NCBI GenBank assembly: GCA_024690405.1
Contig: JAILCU010000072.1
Coordinates: 1-45,682, forward strand
Length of the DNA: 45,682 bases
Source: Bacteroidales bacterium
Lineage (GTDB): Bacteria; Bacteroidota; Bacteroidia; Bacteroidales; Bacteroidaceae
Direction: 5' to 3'
Part shown: positions 1 through 7,866 of the stretch, one piece after another
Numbering within the stretch: position 1 is the stretch's first letter
How the letters are laid out: every line of letters starts with the position of its first letter
Program-made: the position numbers and the translations under genes
Notes under the pieces: generated by a model
Told to the model about the DNA's origin: nothing
Databases searched by the model: none
Seen by the model: only the letters and a program-made list of their open reading frames with translations

Positions 1-276
1 CAGCTTATTAGTTCCTTTGATGACGACCTTCAGTCCTTCGATACCTTTATTATATATAAGGTATTGGCCGGTGACTTTCATCGTCACGTTGTCAAAGGTG
101 AGCGTGTTGCTTGAGAAACTGATCTTACCGGCCGTCAGACCGCTCGGCTTGATGTCGGACTTGTTGGCGTCCGTCACAGTCACGCCGCCTACCGAAAGGT
201 CGTATTCGGCGGCTTGTGTCGTGATGCTGCACAGCATCGCTGTCAGTACCATCAGGGAAGTAAATAATCGTTTCAT
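1..276 (-). CDS. Secreted protein of unknown function, 5' part only
   Basis: The minus strand reads an open frame of 92 codons from an ATG at 276 to the window edge, so the C-terminus is missing. It starts with a clear Sec signal peptide (MKRLFTSLMVLTAMLCSITTQA, likely cleaved near residue 22). The mature part (EYDLSVGGVTVTDANKSD...) has the alternating pattern seen in Bacteroidales secreted beta-helix or carbohydrate-binding-like proteins; this family guess is inference. The plus-strand frame over the same bases is a shadow. The gene is divergent from the lipid locus and has a plausible -7 element at 460-467. The specific function is not recognisable. Confidence 0.7.
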   Translation of the reverse strand, partial: MKRLFTSLMVLTAMLCSITTQAAEYDLSVGGVTVTDANKSDIKPSGLTAGKISFSSNTLTFDNVTMKVTGQYLIYNKGIEGLKVVIKGTNKL

Positions 277-309
277 AACGTAAATTTTAAGTTGTTGAGT
301 TTTTAAGTA

Positions 310-358
310 TTTGAGGTTATGAGGTTTTGAGGTTTTGAGGTTATGAGGTTTTGAGGTT
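310..358. repeat. Short direct repeats (TGAGGTT units)
   Basis: The stretch is built from TGAGGTTAT and TGAGGTTTT units in alternation, about six copies. It lies in the presumed leader of the minus-strand secreted gene. Such simple repeats are prone to copy-number change; no function is evident. Confidence 0.7.
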
Positions 359-459
359 AGTCTTAGCGGCCGGAAGTCGAGCGTACGAGTTACTGTCAAC
401 TCGTCAACATGTTAACTTGTTAATTAAAGAAGCAACTCGCCAGTAATAGTTTGACGCTG

Positions 460-467
460 CAAAGATA
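460..467 (-). promoter_or_regulatory. Putative Bacteroidota promoter -7 element of the left-edge gene
   Basis: The minus strand reads TATCTTTG, a full match to TAnnTTTG, about 185 bases before the start at 276. No clear -33 TTTG is visible upstream, so this is a moderate call. If correct, the transcript has a leader of about 180 bases that includes the TGAGGTT repeats. Confidence 0.4.
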
Positions 468-776
468 CACTTTTTTTTTGAGAATTACACTTGGATTAAA
501 ATGACAATTTATAGGACAAAAATGACAAAAGCTCCTTTTTTTTAATATATCTCTCATCAATTCCCACTAAAACTATCACCAAATCCCACGAATAACTTTC
601 ACCTCTCTCATCATTCAACTCAAATCCGCCCCCCCCCCTTGCGCTGCCTTCGTCGTACGCTCCCTCCGTTCTATTAGTTCATTAAGTCCAATGGTAATTG
701 ATTTTGGATTATTTATCAAAAATCGCCCATTTCATCGGCGCTGCTTCCATCCGGTTGCCTTAGGTATTGTAGTACT

Positions 777-860
777 CCCATCAATTTCCACAAATTTCTC
801 CCACCAATTGCTACAAATATACCCACTAATTGCCACAAATAATCCCACTAATTGCCACTC
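777..860. repeat. Tandem repeat, four units of 22-23 nt
   Basis: Units begin at 777, 800, 822 and 844 and share the pattern CCCAcyAATTgCcACaAAT. Units 3 and 4 are nearly identical over their first 17 bases. There is no coding sense across them. Confidence 0.75.
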
Positions 861-950
861 TAAGTGCCCAAGATAAATCTAACAGAGTGCCCCCACCCAA
901 AGAAACTCTACGATACGAAAAGAGCATCTTGTGGAGAGGATGCAACCACA

Positions 951-1010
951 ACCCTCCACACCCTCCACCTGAAAACCCGCATGGTTACTAGGGTGTGGAG
1001 GGTTGGAGGG
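951..1010. repeat. Inverted repeat, 12-bp perfect stem
   Basis: CCCTCCACACCC (952-963) is the exact reverse complement of 991-1002, with a 27-base loop. The motif CCCTCCAC is repeated inside the left arm, and the right arm continues with a degenerate second copy. There is no U-tract directly after the stem on the plus strand (ATTTTTG follows at 1011), so it could be a dispersed repeat or a weak terminator. Confidence 0.6.
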
Positions 1011-1130
1011 ATTTTTGCAAAACTTTTTTTATGCAAAAAAAGAGACGGGAGATGATTCAGAAGGATGACCAACAGCAGGCATGACAACGAATCTAACCAT
1101 AAAATTTTCGCCTACAGAAAAAATAAAAAC

Positions 1131-1158
1131 GCTGCGCGCAGCCCCTACTGCGCGCAGC
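1131..1158. terminator. GC-rich hairpin, possible terminator reading leftward
   Basis: GCTGCGCGCAG (1131-1141) pairs perfectly with 1148-1158 around a 6-base loop. On the minus strand the hairpin is followed by GTTTTTATTTTTTC, the layout of an intrinsic terminator, but no minus-strand gene is visible immediately upstream of it. It may insulate the lipid locus or be a dispersed repeat. Confidence 0.45.
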
Positions 1159-1330
1159 TGGTTCCTCTATATCCAATTGAGCGAATTTCTTTTCCAAATG
1201 GTCTAAAGGTCTTTAAAAGTCGAATGGAAGAATAGTCTGTTTTTCCCTTCTTTTATCCTTTTCGGCATCCATTTCTTAAATCAAACATTAAGCATTACAT
1301 AAAGGACATCCACCTTCTACTTTGTTTGCC

Positions 1331-1338
1331 TACTTTTG
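1331..1338 (+). promoter_or_regulatory. Promoter -7 element of the lipid locus
   Basis: TACTTTTG matches TAnnTTTG exactly. Its position rules out the upstream in-frame start at 1326 and supports the ATG at 1368, which leaves a leader of roughly 25 bases. A -33 TTTG at the right distance is not evident. Confidence 0.55.
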
Positions 1339-1367
1339 CGGCTGAATTCAAAAAAGCAGGCATCTTC

Positions 1368-2501
1368 ATGAGTCACGAAATATACGTAAAAGCCGTCAGT
1401 TCTTCCCGCGAGAAGAAGGACTTCATCGGTATCGTGGATTCTATCTATCGCCTTATTCCACAATATGTCCCAGACTTGGAATCAGACATTCAGGAATGGC
1501 TGAATGGTAAAGTCGCGGAAGGCCTGGATTTTATCGAGATGCAACCTTTTGTTGCTTATCGCGACGGTGTCGTTGCAGGGCGTGTAATTGGCATCATCAA
1601 TAAGCAAGCCAATCAACGATGGAATATTTCAGCCGTCCGGTTTTCCATGTTAGAATTCATCGATGACGACGACGTTTCCAAGGCTTTGCTTGAAACCATT
1701 GCCACCTGGGGGCGTGAGCGCGGAATGACTACGATGATCGGCCCCATGGGAATCACTGATTTCGACAAGGAAGGTATGCTGGTTGAAGACTTTGAACTTA
1801 CCGGCACGATGAACACCTACTACAACCCGCCCTATTATCCGCGTCACCTTGAGCGCTTAGGGTTTACCAAGGAAACAGATTGGATTCAAATCCGCCTTGA
1901 CATTCCATCCGAACTGCCGGCCCGCTATATGCGTGTGGCGCAATATGTGCGTGAGCAGATGGGGTTACGTGTCATCAAACTCACCCACGCTGACATTCGT
2001 CACGGCCGCGGCCACGAGATTTTCGAGTTGCTCAATGAAGCCTACAGCCCACTATTCGGATTCTCCCCACTGACTCCGACACAAATCGACCGATATGTAA
2101 AGAAATACCTCAGCCTCATCGACCTCAACCTCATTCCCGTTGTTGTCAACGAAAAGAACGAATGCGTCGGAGTGGCAGTAACGATGCCCACGCTCACCCG
2201 TGCTATGCAACGCAGCAAGGGAAGATTGTGGCCTACGGGCTGGTTCCATTTGATGCGCTCACTCAAATGGAAGCACGAGGAGTCGGCAGAACTACTACTT
2301 ATTGCGATCAGACCCGACATGCAGGGAATGGGCGTGAACGCGCTATTCTTCGAGGAGCTTATCACCTTATATAATAAGATGGGGATCCTATGGGCTGAAA
2401 CAGGACCTCAACTTGAAAACAACAGCCGAGAATTGTCGCAATGGACAGCGCTCAAACCGAAATTCGTCAAGCGGAGGAGATGCTATCAGCGCCCCCTATG
2501 A
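1368..2501 (+). CDS. Large GNAT-superfamily-like acyltransferase (about 377 aa)
   Basis: A protein of 377 residues in the style of large GNAT-fold proteins. It contains the block GPMGITDFDKEGM (from residue 125) and TYYNPPYYPRHLERLGF (from about residue 150), which I associate with an uncharacterised GNAT-like family of about 370-390 residues. A C-terminal acetyltransferase-like half ends in IRPDMQGMGVNALFFEEL, resembling the GNAT acyl-CoA-binding loop. It is the first gene of the lipid locus, 57 bases ahead of the ketoacyl synthase. The start at 1368 is preferred because the upstream alternative at 1326 overlaps the promoter. By context it may move an acyl group onto a lipid amine; the Caulobacter ceramide synthase is also a GNAT-fold protein, but orthology is only a hypothesis. 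The substrate is not determinable from sequence. Confidence 0.7.
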   Translation: MSHEIYVKAVSSSREKKDFIGIVDSIYRLIPQYVPDLESDIQEWLNGKVAEGLDFIEMQPFVAYRDGVVAGRVIGIINKQANQRWNISAVRFSMLEFIDDDDVSKALLETIATWGRERGMTTMIGPMGITDFDKEGMLVEDFELTGTMNTYYNPPYYPRHLERLGFTKETDWIQIRLDIPSELPARYMRVAQYVREQMGLRVIKLTHADIRHGRGHEIFELLNEAYSPLFGFSPLTPTQIDRYVKKYLSLIDLNLIPVVVNEKNECVGVAVTMPTLTRAMQRSKGRLWPTGWFHLMRSLKWKHEESAELLLIAIRPDMQGMGVNALFFEELITLYNKMGILWAETGPQLENNSRELSQWTALKPKFVKRRRCYQRPL

Positions 2502-2558
2502 CCTCACTGCAATAAACAAAGACAAACCATATCATTCCTATCATCATTTTTTTCAACC

Positions 2559-3794
2559 ATGCAAAATAGAGTTGTTATTACAGGACTGGGCATTTGGTCG
2601 TGCTTGGGAACGACCCTGGCCGAGGTACGGGAATCGCTGTACCACGGCAAGAGTGGCGTTATCTTCAGCCAGCAGCGTAAGGACGCCGGCTTCCGTTCGG
2701 CCCTTTGCACCGACGTGCCCTGCCCAGACTTGAAACCTTATCTCAACCGTGATTTGCGCAAACTTATTCCCGAGGAGGCCCAATATGCATATATCTCCAC
2801 ACGTCAGGCACTGGCACACGCACACCTTGACCAATCGTATATCGATGCACACGAAGTGGGCGTGATTTTCGGCAATGACAGTGTAGCAGAATCTACGATG
2901 CGTGCCCTCGACAAGTTCCGTCAAGCCGGTTCTACACTGGCCTGTGGCAGCGGTGCTATCTTTCAGTCGATGAACTCGACAGTAACGATGAACCTGGCTA
3001 CGCTATACCATTTTAAAGGCATTAACTTGACGGCTTCAGCCGCCTGCGCCTCAGGTTCCCAAGCCGTTGGTCTGGGTTACTTGCTGATTCGCGACGGCTT
3101 GCAAGATTGTATTGTATGCGGAGGGGCTCAGGAAAATAATATGTATTGTGTGGCTGCCTTTGACGGTCTTATGGCTTTTTCTACCCGCGAAGGAGAACCC
3201 ACGCGGGCGAGCCGTCCCTTCGACCGCGACCGCGACGGTCTCGTGCCTGGTGGCGGTGCCGCTACATTGGTGCTGGAAAGTTACGACCATGCTGTCCGGC
3301 GCGGGGCGCCTATCCTGGCAGAAATCGTCGGCTGGGGATTCTCCGGCAACGGCGATCATATCTCCACACCAAACGTGGATGGTCCGGCACGCTCATTGGA
3401 ACTAAGCCTGCAACACGCCGGCCTCACCCCGAGGGATATCGGCTACATCAATGCCCATGCCACTTCCACCCAAGCCGGCGACGGAAAGGAAGCCCTTGCC
3501 ATAGCGCGTCTTTTCGGCGACTACCGCGTGCCTGTCACCTCCACCAAGGGACAGACCGGACATGAGATGTGGATGGCAGGCGCCTCGGAACTCATCTATT
3601 CGATCTTAATGATGAAAAATGATTTCATCGCCGGCTCACTCAATTTCGAGAACGCCGACGAGGATACGGCCTGCATCCATGTAGTCCCCGAGACTTATGA
3701 CACGCACTTTGACACATTCCTAAGCAATTCGTTCGGATTTGGAGGCACCAACTCCACTCTCATCGTAAAGAACCTCGGGGAGCAGGGATTGTAG
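2559..3794 (+). CDS. Beta-ketoacyl-ACP synthase (KAS I/II type)
   Basis: 411 residues, the full length of a FabB/FabF-type condensing enzyme. The catalytic triad is intact: nucleophile C163 in SAACASGSQ, H300 in NAHATST and H335 in GQTGHEMW, with the conserved K330 of STKG. The C-terminal SFGFGGTNSTLIV is the usual glycine-rich thiolase-fold motif. It should elongate ACP-bound acyl chains using malonyl-ACP. The next gene is an ACP, 146 bases downstream. It differs from the housekeeping copy in context: it lies beside inositol-lipid genes rather than fabD/fabH/acpP. It could be a secondary-metabolite KAS (aryl polyene style), but the partner set here is much smaller than such clusters. Confidence 0.9.
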   Translation: MQNRVVITGLGIWSCLGTTLAEVRESLYHGKSGVIFSQQRKDAGFRSALCTDVPCPDLKPYLNRDLRKLIPEEAQYAYISTRQALAHAHLDQSYIDAHEVGVIFGNDSVAESTMRALDKFRQAGSTLACGSGAIFQSMNSTVTMNLATLYHFKGINLTASAACASGSQAVGLGYLLIRDGLQDCIVCGGAQENNMYCVAAFDGLMAFSTREGEPTRASRPFDRDRDGLVPGGGAATLVLESYDHAVRRGAPILAEIVGWGFSGNGDHISTPNVDGPARSLELSLQHAGLTPRDIGYINAHATSTQAGDGKEALAIARLFGDYRVPVTSTKGQTGHEMWMAGASELIYSILMMKNDFIAGSLNFENADEDTACIHVVPETYDTHFDTFLSNSFGFGGTNSTLIVKNLGEQGL

Positions 3795-3940
3795 GAAGCA
3801 TATAAGAGCAAAGAAGTTATTATAAGATTATGCGATGCGTCCATCAGGTGTAAAAGACCTAAAAGATCTCTCATCCTAAAGGCTTAAAAACCACTATAAA
3901 GACCAAATAAATATACTATTCACTATAAAAACAATTGTTT

Positions 3941-4186
3941 ATGACACGTAATGAAATCATTGAACAAGTAAACCAACTGCTCTCGGAAGAGTACGAAATC
4001 GATCAAAAGGACTTCTCACCAGAAGCCTCGCTGAAAGAGACGCTCCAACTCGACAGCATCAATCTCGTAGACCTTGTGGCCCTGGTACAATATACCTATA
4101 AGATTACAATACCAGCCGAAGACCTGCATCAGATTAAGACCTTCAACGACTTATACGACTACATCGAAAAGCATCAAACTGCATGA
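3941..4186 (+). CDS. Acyl carrier protein
   Basis: 81 residues with a typical four-helix ACP pattern. The phosphopantetheine attachment serine is S39 in LQLDSINLVDL. The motif is DSI rather than the housekeeping DSL, as in specialised carrier proteins. The ATG at 3941 is chosen over an upstream in-frame TTG at 3935. The stop overlaps the next start (ATGA at 4183-4186), implying translational coupling to the dehydratase. It probably carries the chain made by the adjacent ketoacyl synthase; which lipid receives that chain is unknown. Confidence 0.9.
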   Translation: MTRNEIIEQVNQLLSEEYEIDQKDFSPEASLKETLQLDSINLVDLVALVQYTYKITIPAEDLHQIKTFNDLYDYIEKHQTA

Positions 4187-4605
4187 AATATCTCGGCGAG
4201 GATATTCTGAGGCTCATTCCACAACGTAATCCGATGATTATGATTGACGAGTTTGAGCCCTTGGACGGAGAATGCGGGAGGACAGCGCTGACTGTGCGGT
4301 CGGACAATCTGTTCATCACTCCTTTCCACGAATTGTCGGAGACGGGAATGATTGAACATATTGCACAATCGTGTTCTGCTCTCGCCGGTTATCAGTCGCT
4401 TCAGCGTGAAACCATTCACCCCCCTATAGGACTTATTGCCGAAGTGAAGCACTTCAGTTGCGCACGCAGGCCCCGTCCGAGCGAGAAAATGGTGACCACG
4501 GTCACCTTCCACTTGCATGTCGGAGCAATGGTGATGGCCCACGGTACGACAACGGTCAATCACGAAACAATCGCCGAAGCCCAATTGAAAATCTTTGTGC
4601 AATGA
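4183..4605 (+). CDS. Hot-dog fold 3-hydroxyacyl-ACP dehydratase-like protein
   Basis: 140 residues, the length of FabZ/ApeP-like single hot-dog proteins. The N-terminal LIPQRNPMIMIDEFEPLDG matches the family opening (LLPHRxPxxxIDR). E58 in MIEHIAQ matches the catalytic acidic residue on the central helix. The usual histidine 14 residues earlier is not there: position 44 is Phe, and the nearest His is H49. It may therefore be an atypical dehydratase or thioester-binding protein, or use H49. It overlaps the genes on both sides by 4 bases, so it is made in step with the ACP and the flavoprotein. Confidence 0.75.
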   Translation: MKYLGEDILRLIPQRNPMIMIDEFEPLDGECGRTALTVRSDNLFITPFHELSETGMIEHIAQSCSALAGYQSLQRETIHPPIGLIAEVKHFSCARRPRPSEKMVTTVTFHLHVGAMVMAHGTTTVNHETIAEAQLKIFVQ

Positions 4606-6035
4606 TTTACGACGTCGTCATCATAGGTAGCGGTTTTGGTGGTCTGGCATGTGCCCACGAACTCTCCCGGTCAGGCAGAAGCGTACTTCTGCTCGAGCGT
4701 CAGGGAATGCCCGGAGGGTGCCTGCAAAGTTTCCGCCGAGGCAACTACACTTTTGATACGGGGTTCCATTACATTGGCGGTCTGGCCGAAGGACAACCCC
4801 TGCACGACATCTTTGCACGACTAGGTTTGTTGCAATTGCCTTGGAAGCGTCTCGATCCGGCAGGTTCTGAACGCGTAAGCATCGGCAACGAAACGTTTGC
4901 CCTTGCTGAAGGTTTCGAGGCCTATACCGAATCGTTGGCACGCCGTTTTCCGGCAGAGCACACAAATTTGCAGCGTTTCACTTCCATGCTGGCCAATATA
5001 CCATCATGGCAGGAAGGAGGCGAAGTCAACGCTTATACTTACCTGCGAAACTTATTTAGCGACCCGCTGCTGACGGATATCGTTGCCGGACCGGCGTTGA
5101 AGATGGAACTGCGGCGCGAATCACTGCCGCTATACACGTTAGCGCACACCTTGGCAAGCAATATATTAAGCAGTTGGCGACTACAAGGGCCTGGCAACCT
5201 TCTTGTGGATACCCTTGTCGAGGGCATCAGACGTCAAGGAGGTCAACTGGTTTGTCATGCCGAAGTGGAGGAACTGATTGAGCAGGACGGCCGTATCGTT
5301 ATGGCACGATGTGCCGACGGCAGATGTTTTGAAGGACGTCTGTTCGTGAGCGACGTTCATCCGCAGATTACTTTTGATTGGGTGAAGACGTCAGCCCTGC
5401 TCAGACCCCTCTTCCGCCGTAGGATTCGTGCTCTCGAGAACACAGGAGGCATCTTCACCGCCTCGTTGGTGCTCAGAAGCGGGGCCTTATCCTATTTCAA
5501 CCATAATAAATATATCTATCGACACCCCGACATTTGGACGCCTCCTTCACCTGATATCATTGCGCAAGGCACAGTGGATCGTGTGATGGTGAGTTGTCGT
5601 GTACCTGAACTCACCGATAACAGCACGTCCGGTTATCCGCTGCAATTAGACTTGCTCACGCCACTACCTTGGCAGGTATGCAAGGCATGGGAGTCCACAC
5701 GCAGCGGTCATCGCGGACCAGAGTATGAACTTATGAAACAGCGACTGGCCAATGCTTGCATCGAATTGGCAGAACGCGCCATACCGGGCCTTGCGGACAT
5801 GGTTGAGAAGCGCGTCACGCACACGCCCCTCACCTATCGCGACTTCACAGGCACTCCCCAGGGTTCGGCCTATGGTGTTCGCAAGGATAGCCGCCAAATG
5901 ATGCTCACCATGCTCTCACCCAAGACACCCATACCTAACCTATTTCTCACAGGGCAGAGTCTGGCCGTGCATGGACTGGAAGGAGTGGCGATGACAGCAA
6001 TAGAAACTACCAACCTTATTTATAACATAAAATGA
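4602..6035 (+). CDS. FAD-dependent oxidoreductase, phytoene desaturase / retinol saturase-like
   Basis: 477 residues. The N-terminal dinucleotide-binding motif is GSGFGG (residues 9-14), followed by the acidic residue of beta-2 and LERQGMPGGCLQSF, typical of the CrtI/carotenoid isomerase/retinol 13,14-reductase group. The C-terminus (FLTGQSLAVHGLEGVAMTAIET) is the second FAD-contacting motif. Family members desaturate, saturate or isomerise conjugated double bonds in lipids. No carotenoid synthase (CrtB) is nearby, so a carotenoid role is unlikely. Next to a ketoacyl synthase and a dehydratase it could act on an enoyl or polyenyl chain (inference). The ATG at 4602 overlaps the upstream stop and its own stop overlaps ino1; a longer frame to 4458 would run through the dehydratase gene and is rejected. 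Confidence 0.8.
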   Translation: MIYDVVIIGSGFGGLACAHELSRSGRSVLLLERQGMPGGCLQSFRRGNYTFDTGFHYIGGLAEGQPLHDIFARLGLLQLPWKRLDPAGSERVSIGNETFALAEGFEAYTESLARRFPAEHTNLQRFTSMLANIPSWQEGGEVNAYTYLRNLFSDPLLTDIVAGPALKMELRRESLPLYTLAHTLASNILSSWRLQGPGNLLVDTLVEGIRRQGGQLVCHAEVEELIEQDGRIVMARCADGRCFEGRLFVSDVHPQITFDWVKTSALLRPLFRRRIRALENTGGIFTASLVLRSGALSYFNHNKYIYRHPDIWTPPSPDIIAQGTVDRVMVSCRVPELTDNSTSGYPLQLDLLTPLPWQVCKAWESTRSGHRGPEYELMKQRLANACIELAERAIPGLADMVEKRVTHTPLTYRDFTGTPQGSAYGVRKDSRQMMLTMLSPKTPIPNLFLTGQSLAVHGLEGVAMTAIETTNLIYNIK

Positions 6036-7345
6036 CTAAAACAACAAATTCTGTACGTCCTGCCGAAGGTCGGATAGGCGTAATGATTGTAGGCAACGGT
6101 GCTGTTGCCACTACTTTTATGACAGGCGTGCTCATGGCACGCAAGGGTCTTGCGAAACCTATCGGTTCCATGACACAGTATGACAAAATCCGTGTAGGAA
6201 GCGGGACTGATGCACGCTACCTGCATTATGGTGAAATTGTGCCACTGGCATCGCTCAACGACATCGTCTTCGGCACCTGGGACGTTTATCCCGCCAATGC
6301 CTTCGAGGCAGCCGTCAATGCCGAAGTGTTGCGCGCCAAGGACATTCTACCCGTCGAGGAAGAACTACGCGCCATCGTACCCATGCCCGCTGCTTTTGAC
6401 AAACGCTTTGCCAACCGACTGGATGGTGACAACGTTAAGAACTGCGCCACCCGGTGGGATATGGTAGAAGCACTTCGCGAGGACATCCGCCGTTTCAAAG
6501 CGGCCAACGGCTGCAGCCGCATTGTCGTGCTTTGGGCTGCTTCTACAGAAATCTACGTACCTGTGAACATGAAAGTCCACGACACGCTGGCCCATCTCGA
6601 ACAAGCCATGCGCGACAACGACACCGACAACATTGCCCCCTCAATGTGCTATGCCTACGCCGCTTTGGCCGAAGGAGCACCCTTTATCATGGGCGCGCCC
6701 AACACCACCGTTGACATTCCTGCCATGTGGGAAATGGCCGAGCGTCAGCAGCTGCCCATCGCCGGCAAAGACTTCAAGACTGGTCAGACGTTGGTGAAGA
6801 GCGGCTTTGCCCCGATTATCAGCACCCGCTGCTTAGGGTTGAACGGGTGGTTTTCCACCAACATCCTGGGCAACCGCGATGGCCTTGTCCTCGACGAGCC
6901 TGCCAATTTCCACACGAAGGAAGTCTCGAAACTCTCCACGCTGGAATCCATCTTATGCGCAGACAAGCAACCCGACCTTTACAGCGACTATTACCACAAG
7001 GTGCGTATCAACTATTATCCGCCGCGCGGCGACGCGAAGGAAGCGTGGGACAACATCGACATCTTCGGTTGGATGGGCTATCCCATGCAGGTGAAAATCA
7101 ACTTCCTCTGCCGCGACTCCATCCTGGCCGCGCCTGTATGCCTCGACCTGGTGCTGCTCTCCGACCTGGCCGCACGCGCCGGTCATTCAGGCATCCAACG
7201 TTTCATGTCCTTCTTCCTGAAGTCCCCCATGCACGACTATACGCAGGACGAGACGCCCATCAATCATCTCTATCAGCAATACACCTTGCTTAAGAATGCC
7301 ATTCGTGAAATGGGAGGTTACGATGCTGACGAACCCCTCGACTGA
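6032..7345 (+). CDS. ino1: myo-inositol-1-phosphate (1D-myo-inositol-3-phosphate) synthase
   Basis: 437 residues. It converts glucose 6-phosphate to inositol phosphate with bound NAD. The N-terminal Rossmann segment is GVMIVGNGAVATTFMTGV (from residue 16). The catalytic block IAGKDFKTGQT holds K246 and K249, and LGNRDG and the family-typical LNGWFSTNILGN follow. Length and motifs match the Bacteroides and mycobacterial enzymes. It overlaps the flavoprotein gene by ATGA. Together with the four genes downstream it matches the inositol-lipid cluster known from Bacteroides thetaiotaomicron (BT_1522-BT_1526, from memory). Confidence 0.95.
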   Translation: MTKTTNSVRPAEGRIGVMIVGNGAVATTFMTGVLMARKGLAKPIGSMTQYDKIRVGSGTDARYLHYGEIVPLASLNDIVFGTWDVYPANAFEAAVNAEVLRAKDILPVEEELRAIVPMPAAFDKRFANRLDGDNVKNCATRWDMVEALREDIRRFKAANGCSRIVVLWAASTEIYVPVNMKVHDTLAHLEQAMRDNDTDNIAPSMCYAYAALAEGAPFIMGAPNTTVDIPAMWEMAERQQLPIAGKDFKTGQTLVKSGFAPIISTRCLGLNGWFSTNILGNRDGLVLDEPANFHTKEVSKLSTLESILCADKQPDLYSDYYHKVRINYYPPRGDAKEAWDNIDIFGWMGYPMQVKINFLCRDSILAAPVCLDLVLLSDLAARAGHSGIQRFMSFFLKSPMHDYTQDETPINHLYQQYTLLKNAIREMGGYDADEPLD

Positions 7346-7386
7346 TGTAATAGTATTTTCATTCCGCTCAACATTCTTCAAAAACG

Positions 7387-7866
7387 ATGAACAGAAACAA
7401 AACCCGTTTCTACCAAATCATCGCCACCGGGTTTGGCACTGGCTTTTCGCCAGTGGCCCCCGGGACGGCTGGGGCACTGCTGGCATGGTTGGTATGGATT
7501 GGCTACGCATTCTTTTTGTCGCCAATCTGGTGTCTGGCAGTGACGGCTGTACTGGTTGTGGCGTTCACGATAGTGGGCGTACCTGCCAGTACAGCCTGTG
7601 AGCGGTTATGGGGCCCCGACCCCTCGCGTGTCGTCGTTGATGAGATGGTGGGCACATGGATCGCCCTGTTGGCGGTACGCTATGACAGCTGTTGGCTCTT
7701 GTGGAGCCTGGCTGCTCTTATCGCCTTTCGCGTTTTCGACATTTTCAAGCCCTTCGGTATCCGGCGAATGGAATCGCTGCCGGAAGGTTGGGGAATCATG
7801 GCAGACGACATCTTGGCCGGCGTTTATAGCGCATGCCTTCTGTTGCTGCTGCAATGTCTGTTGTAG
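7387..7866 (+). CDS. PgpA-family phosphatase, probable phosphatidylinositol-phosphate phosphatase
   Basis: 159 residues, membrane embedded. All PgpA hallmarks are visible: GTGFSPVAPGTAG near the N-terminus, DPSRVVVDEMVGT (D85-E86), FRVFDIFKP and GIMADDILAG. PgpA normally removes the phosphate of phosphatidylglycerophosphate, but between inositol phosphate synthase and a CDP-alcohol transferase the expected substrate is phosphatidylinositol phosphate, as shown for the Bacteroides homologue. It starts 41 bases after ino1 and its end overlaps the GtrA-like gene. The reassignment from PG to PI metabolism rests on context. Confidence 0.85.
   Translation: MNRNKTRFYQIIATGFGTGFSPVAPGTAGALLAWLVWIGYAFFLSPIWCLAVTAVLVVAFTIVGVPASTACERLWGPDPSRVVVDEMVGTWIALLAVRYDSCWLLWSLAALIAFRVFDIFKPFGIRRMESLPEGWGIMADDILAGVYSACLLLLLQCLL

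Larger units (their letters stand above)
277..1367. other. Repeat-rich non-coding stretch
   Basis: About 1.1 kb without a convincing gene. It contains TGAGGTTATGAGGTTT-type short repeats (about 310-358), a run of nine C (629-637), four 22-23-nt tandem units (777-860), a perfect 12-bp inverted repeat (952-963/991-1002) and an 11-bp GC-rich hairpin (1131-1158). Base composition is AT-rich and the plus-strand frames here are short and low-complexity. The promoter of the lipid locus lies at its right end. Confidence 0.7.

Noticed and set aside
777-860. CRISPR array
   Set aside because: Units are contiguous 22-nt tandem repeats without spacers, and there are no cas genes.
691-1055. Two short plus-strand frames (61 and 63 codons)
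   Set aside because: They run through tandem and inverted repeats, lack promoters and have no protein-like pattern.
2559-6035. Aryl polyene or flexirubin gene cluster
   Set aside because: Ketoacyl synthase, ACP and dehydratase are present, but ammonia lyase, ketoreductase, multiple synthases, acyltransferase and exporter genes are missing.
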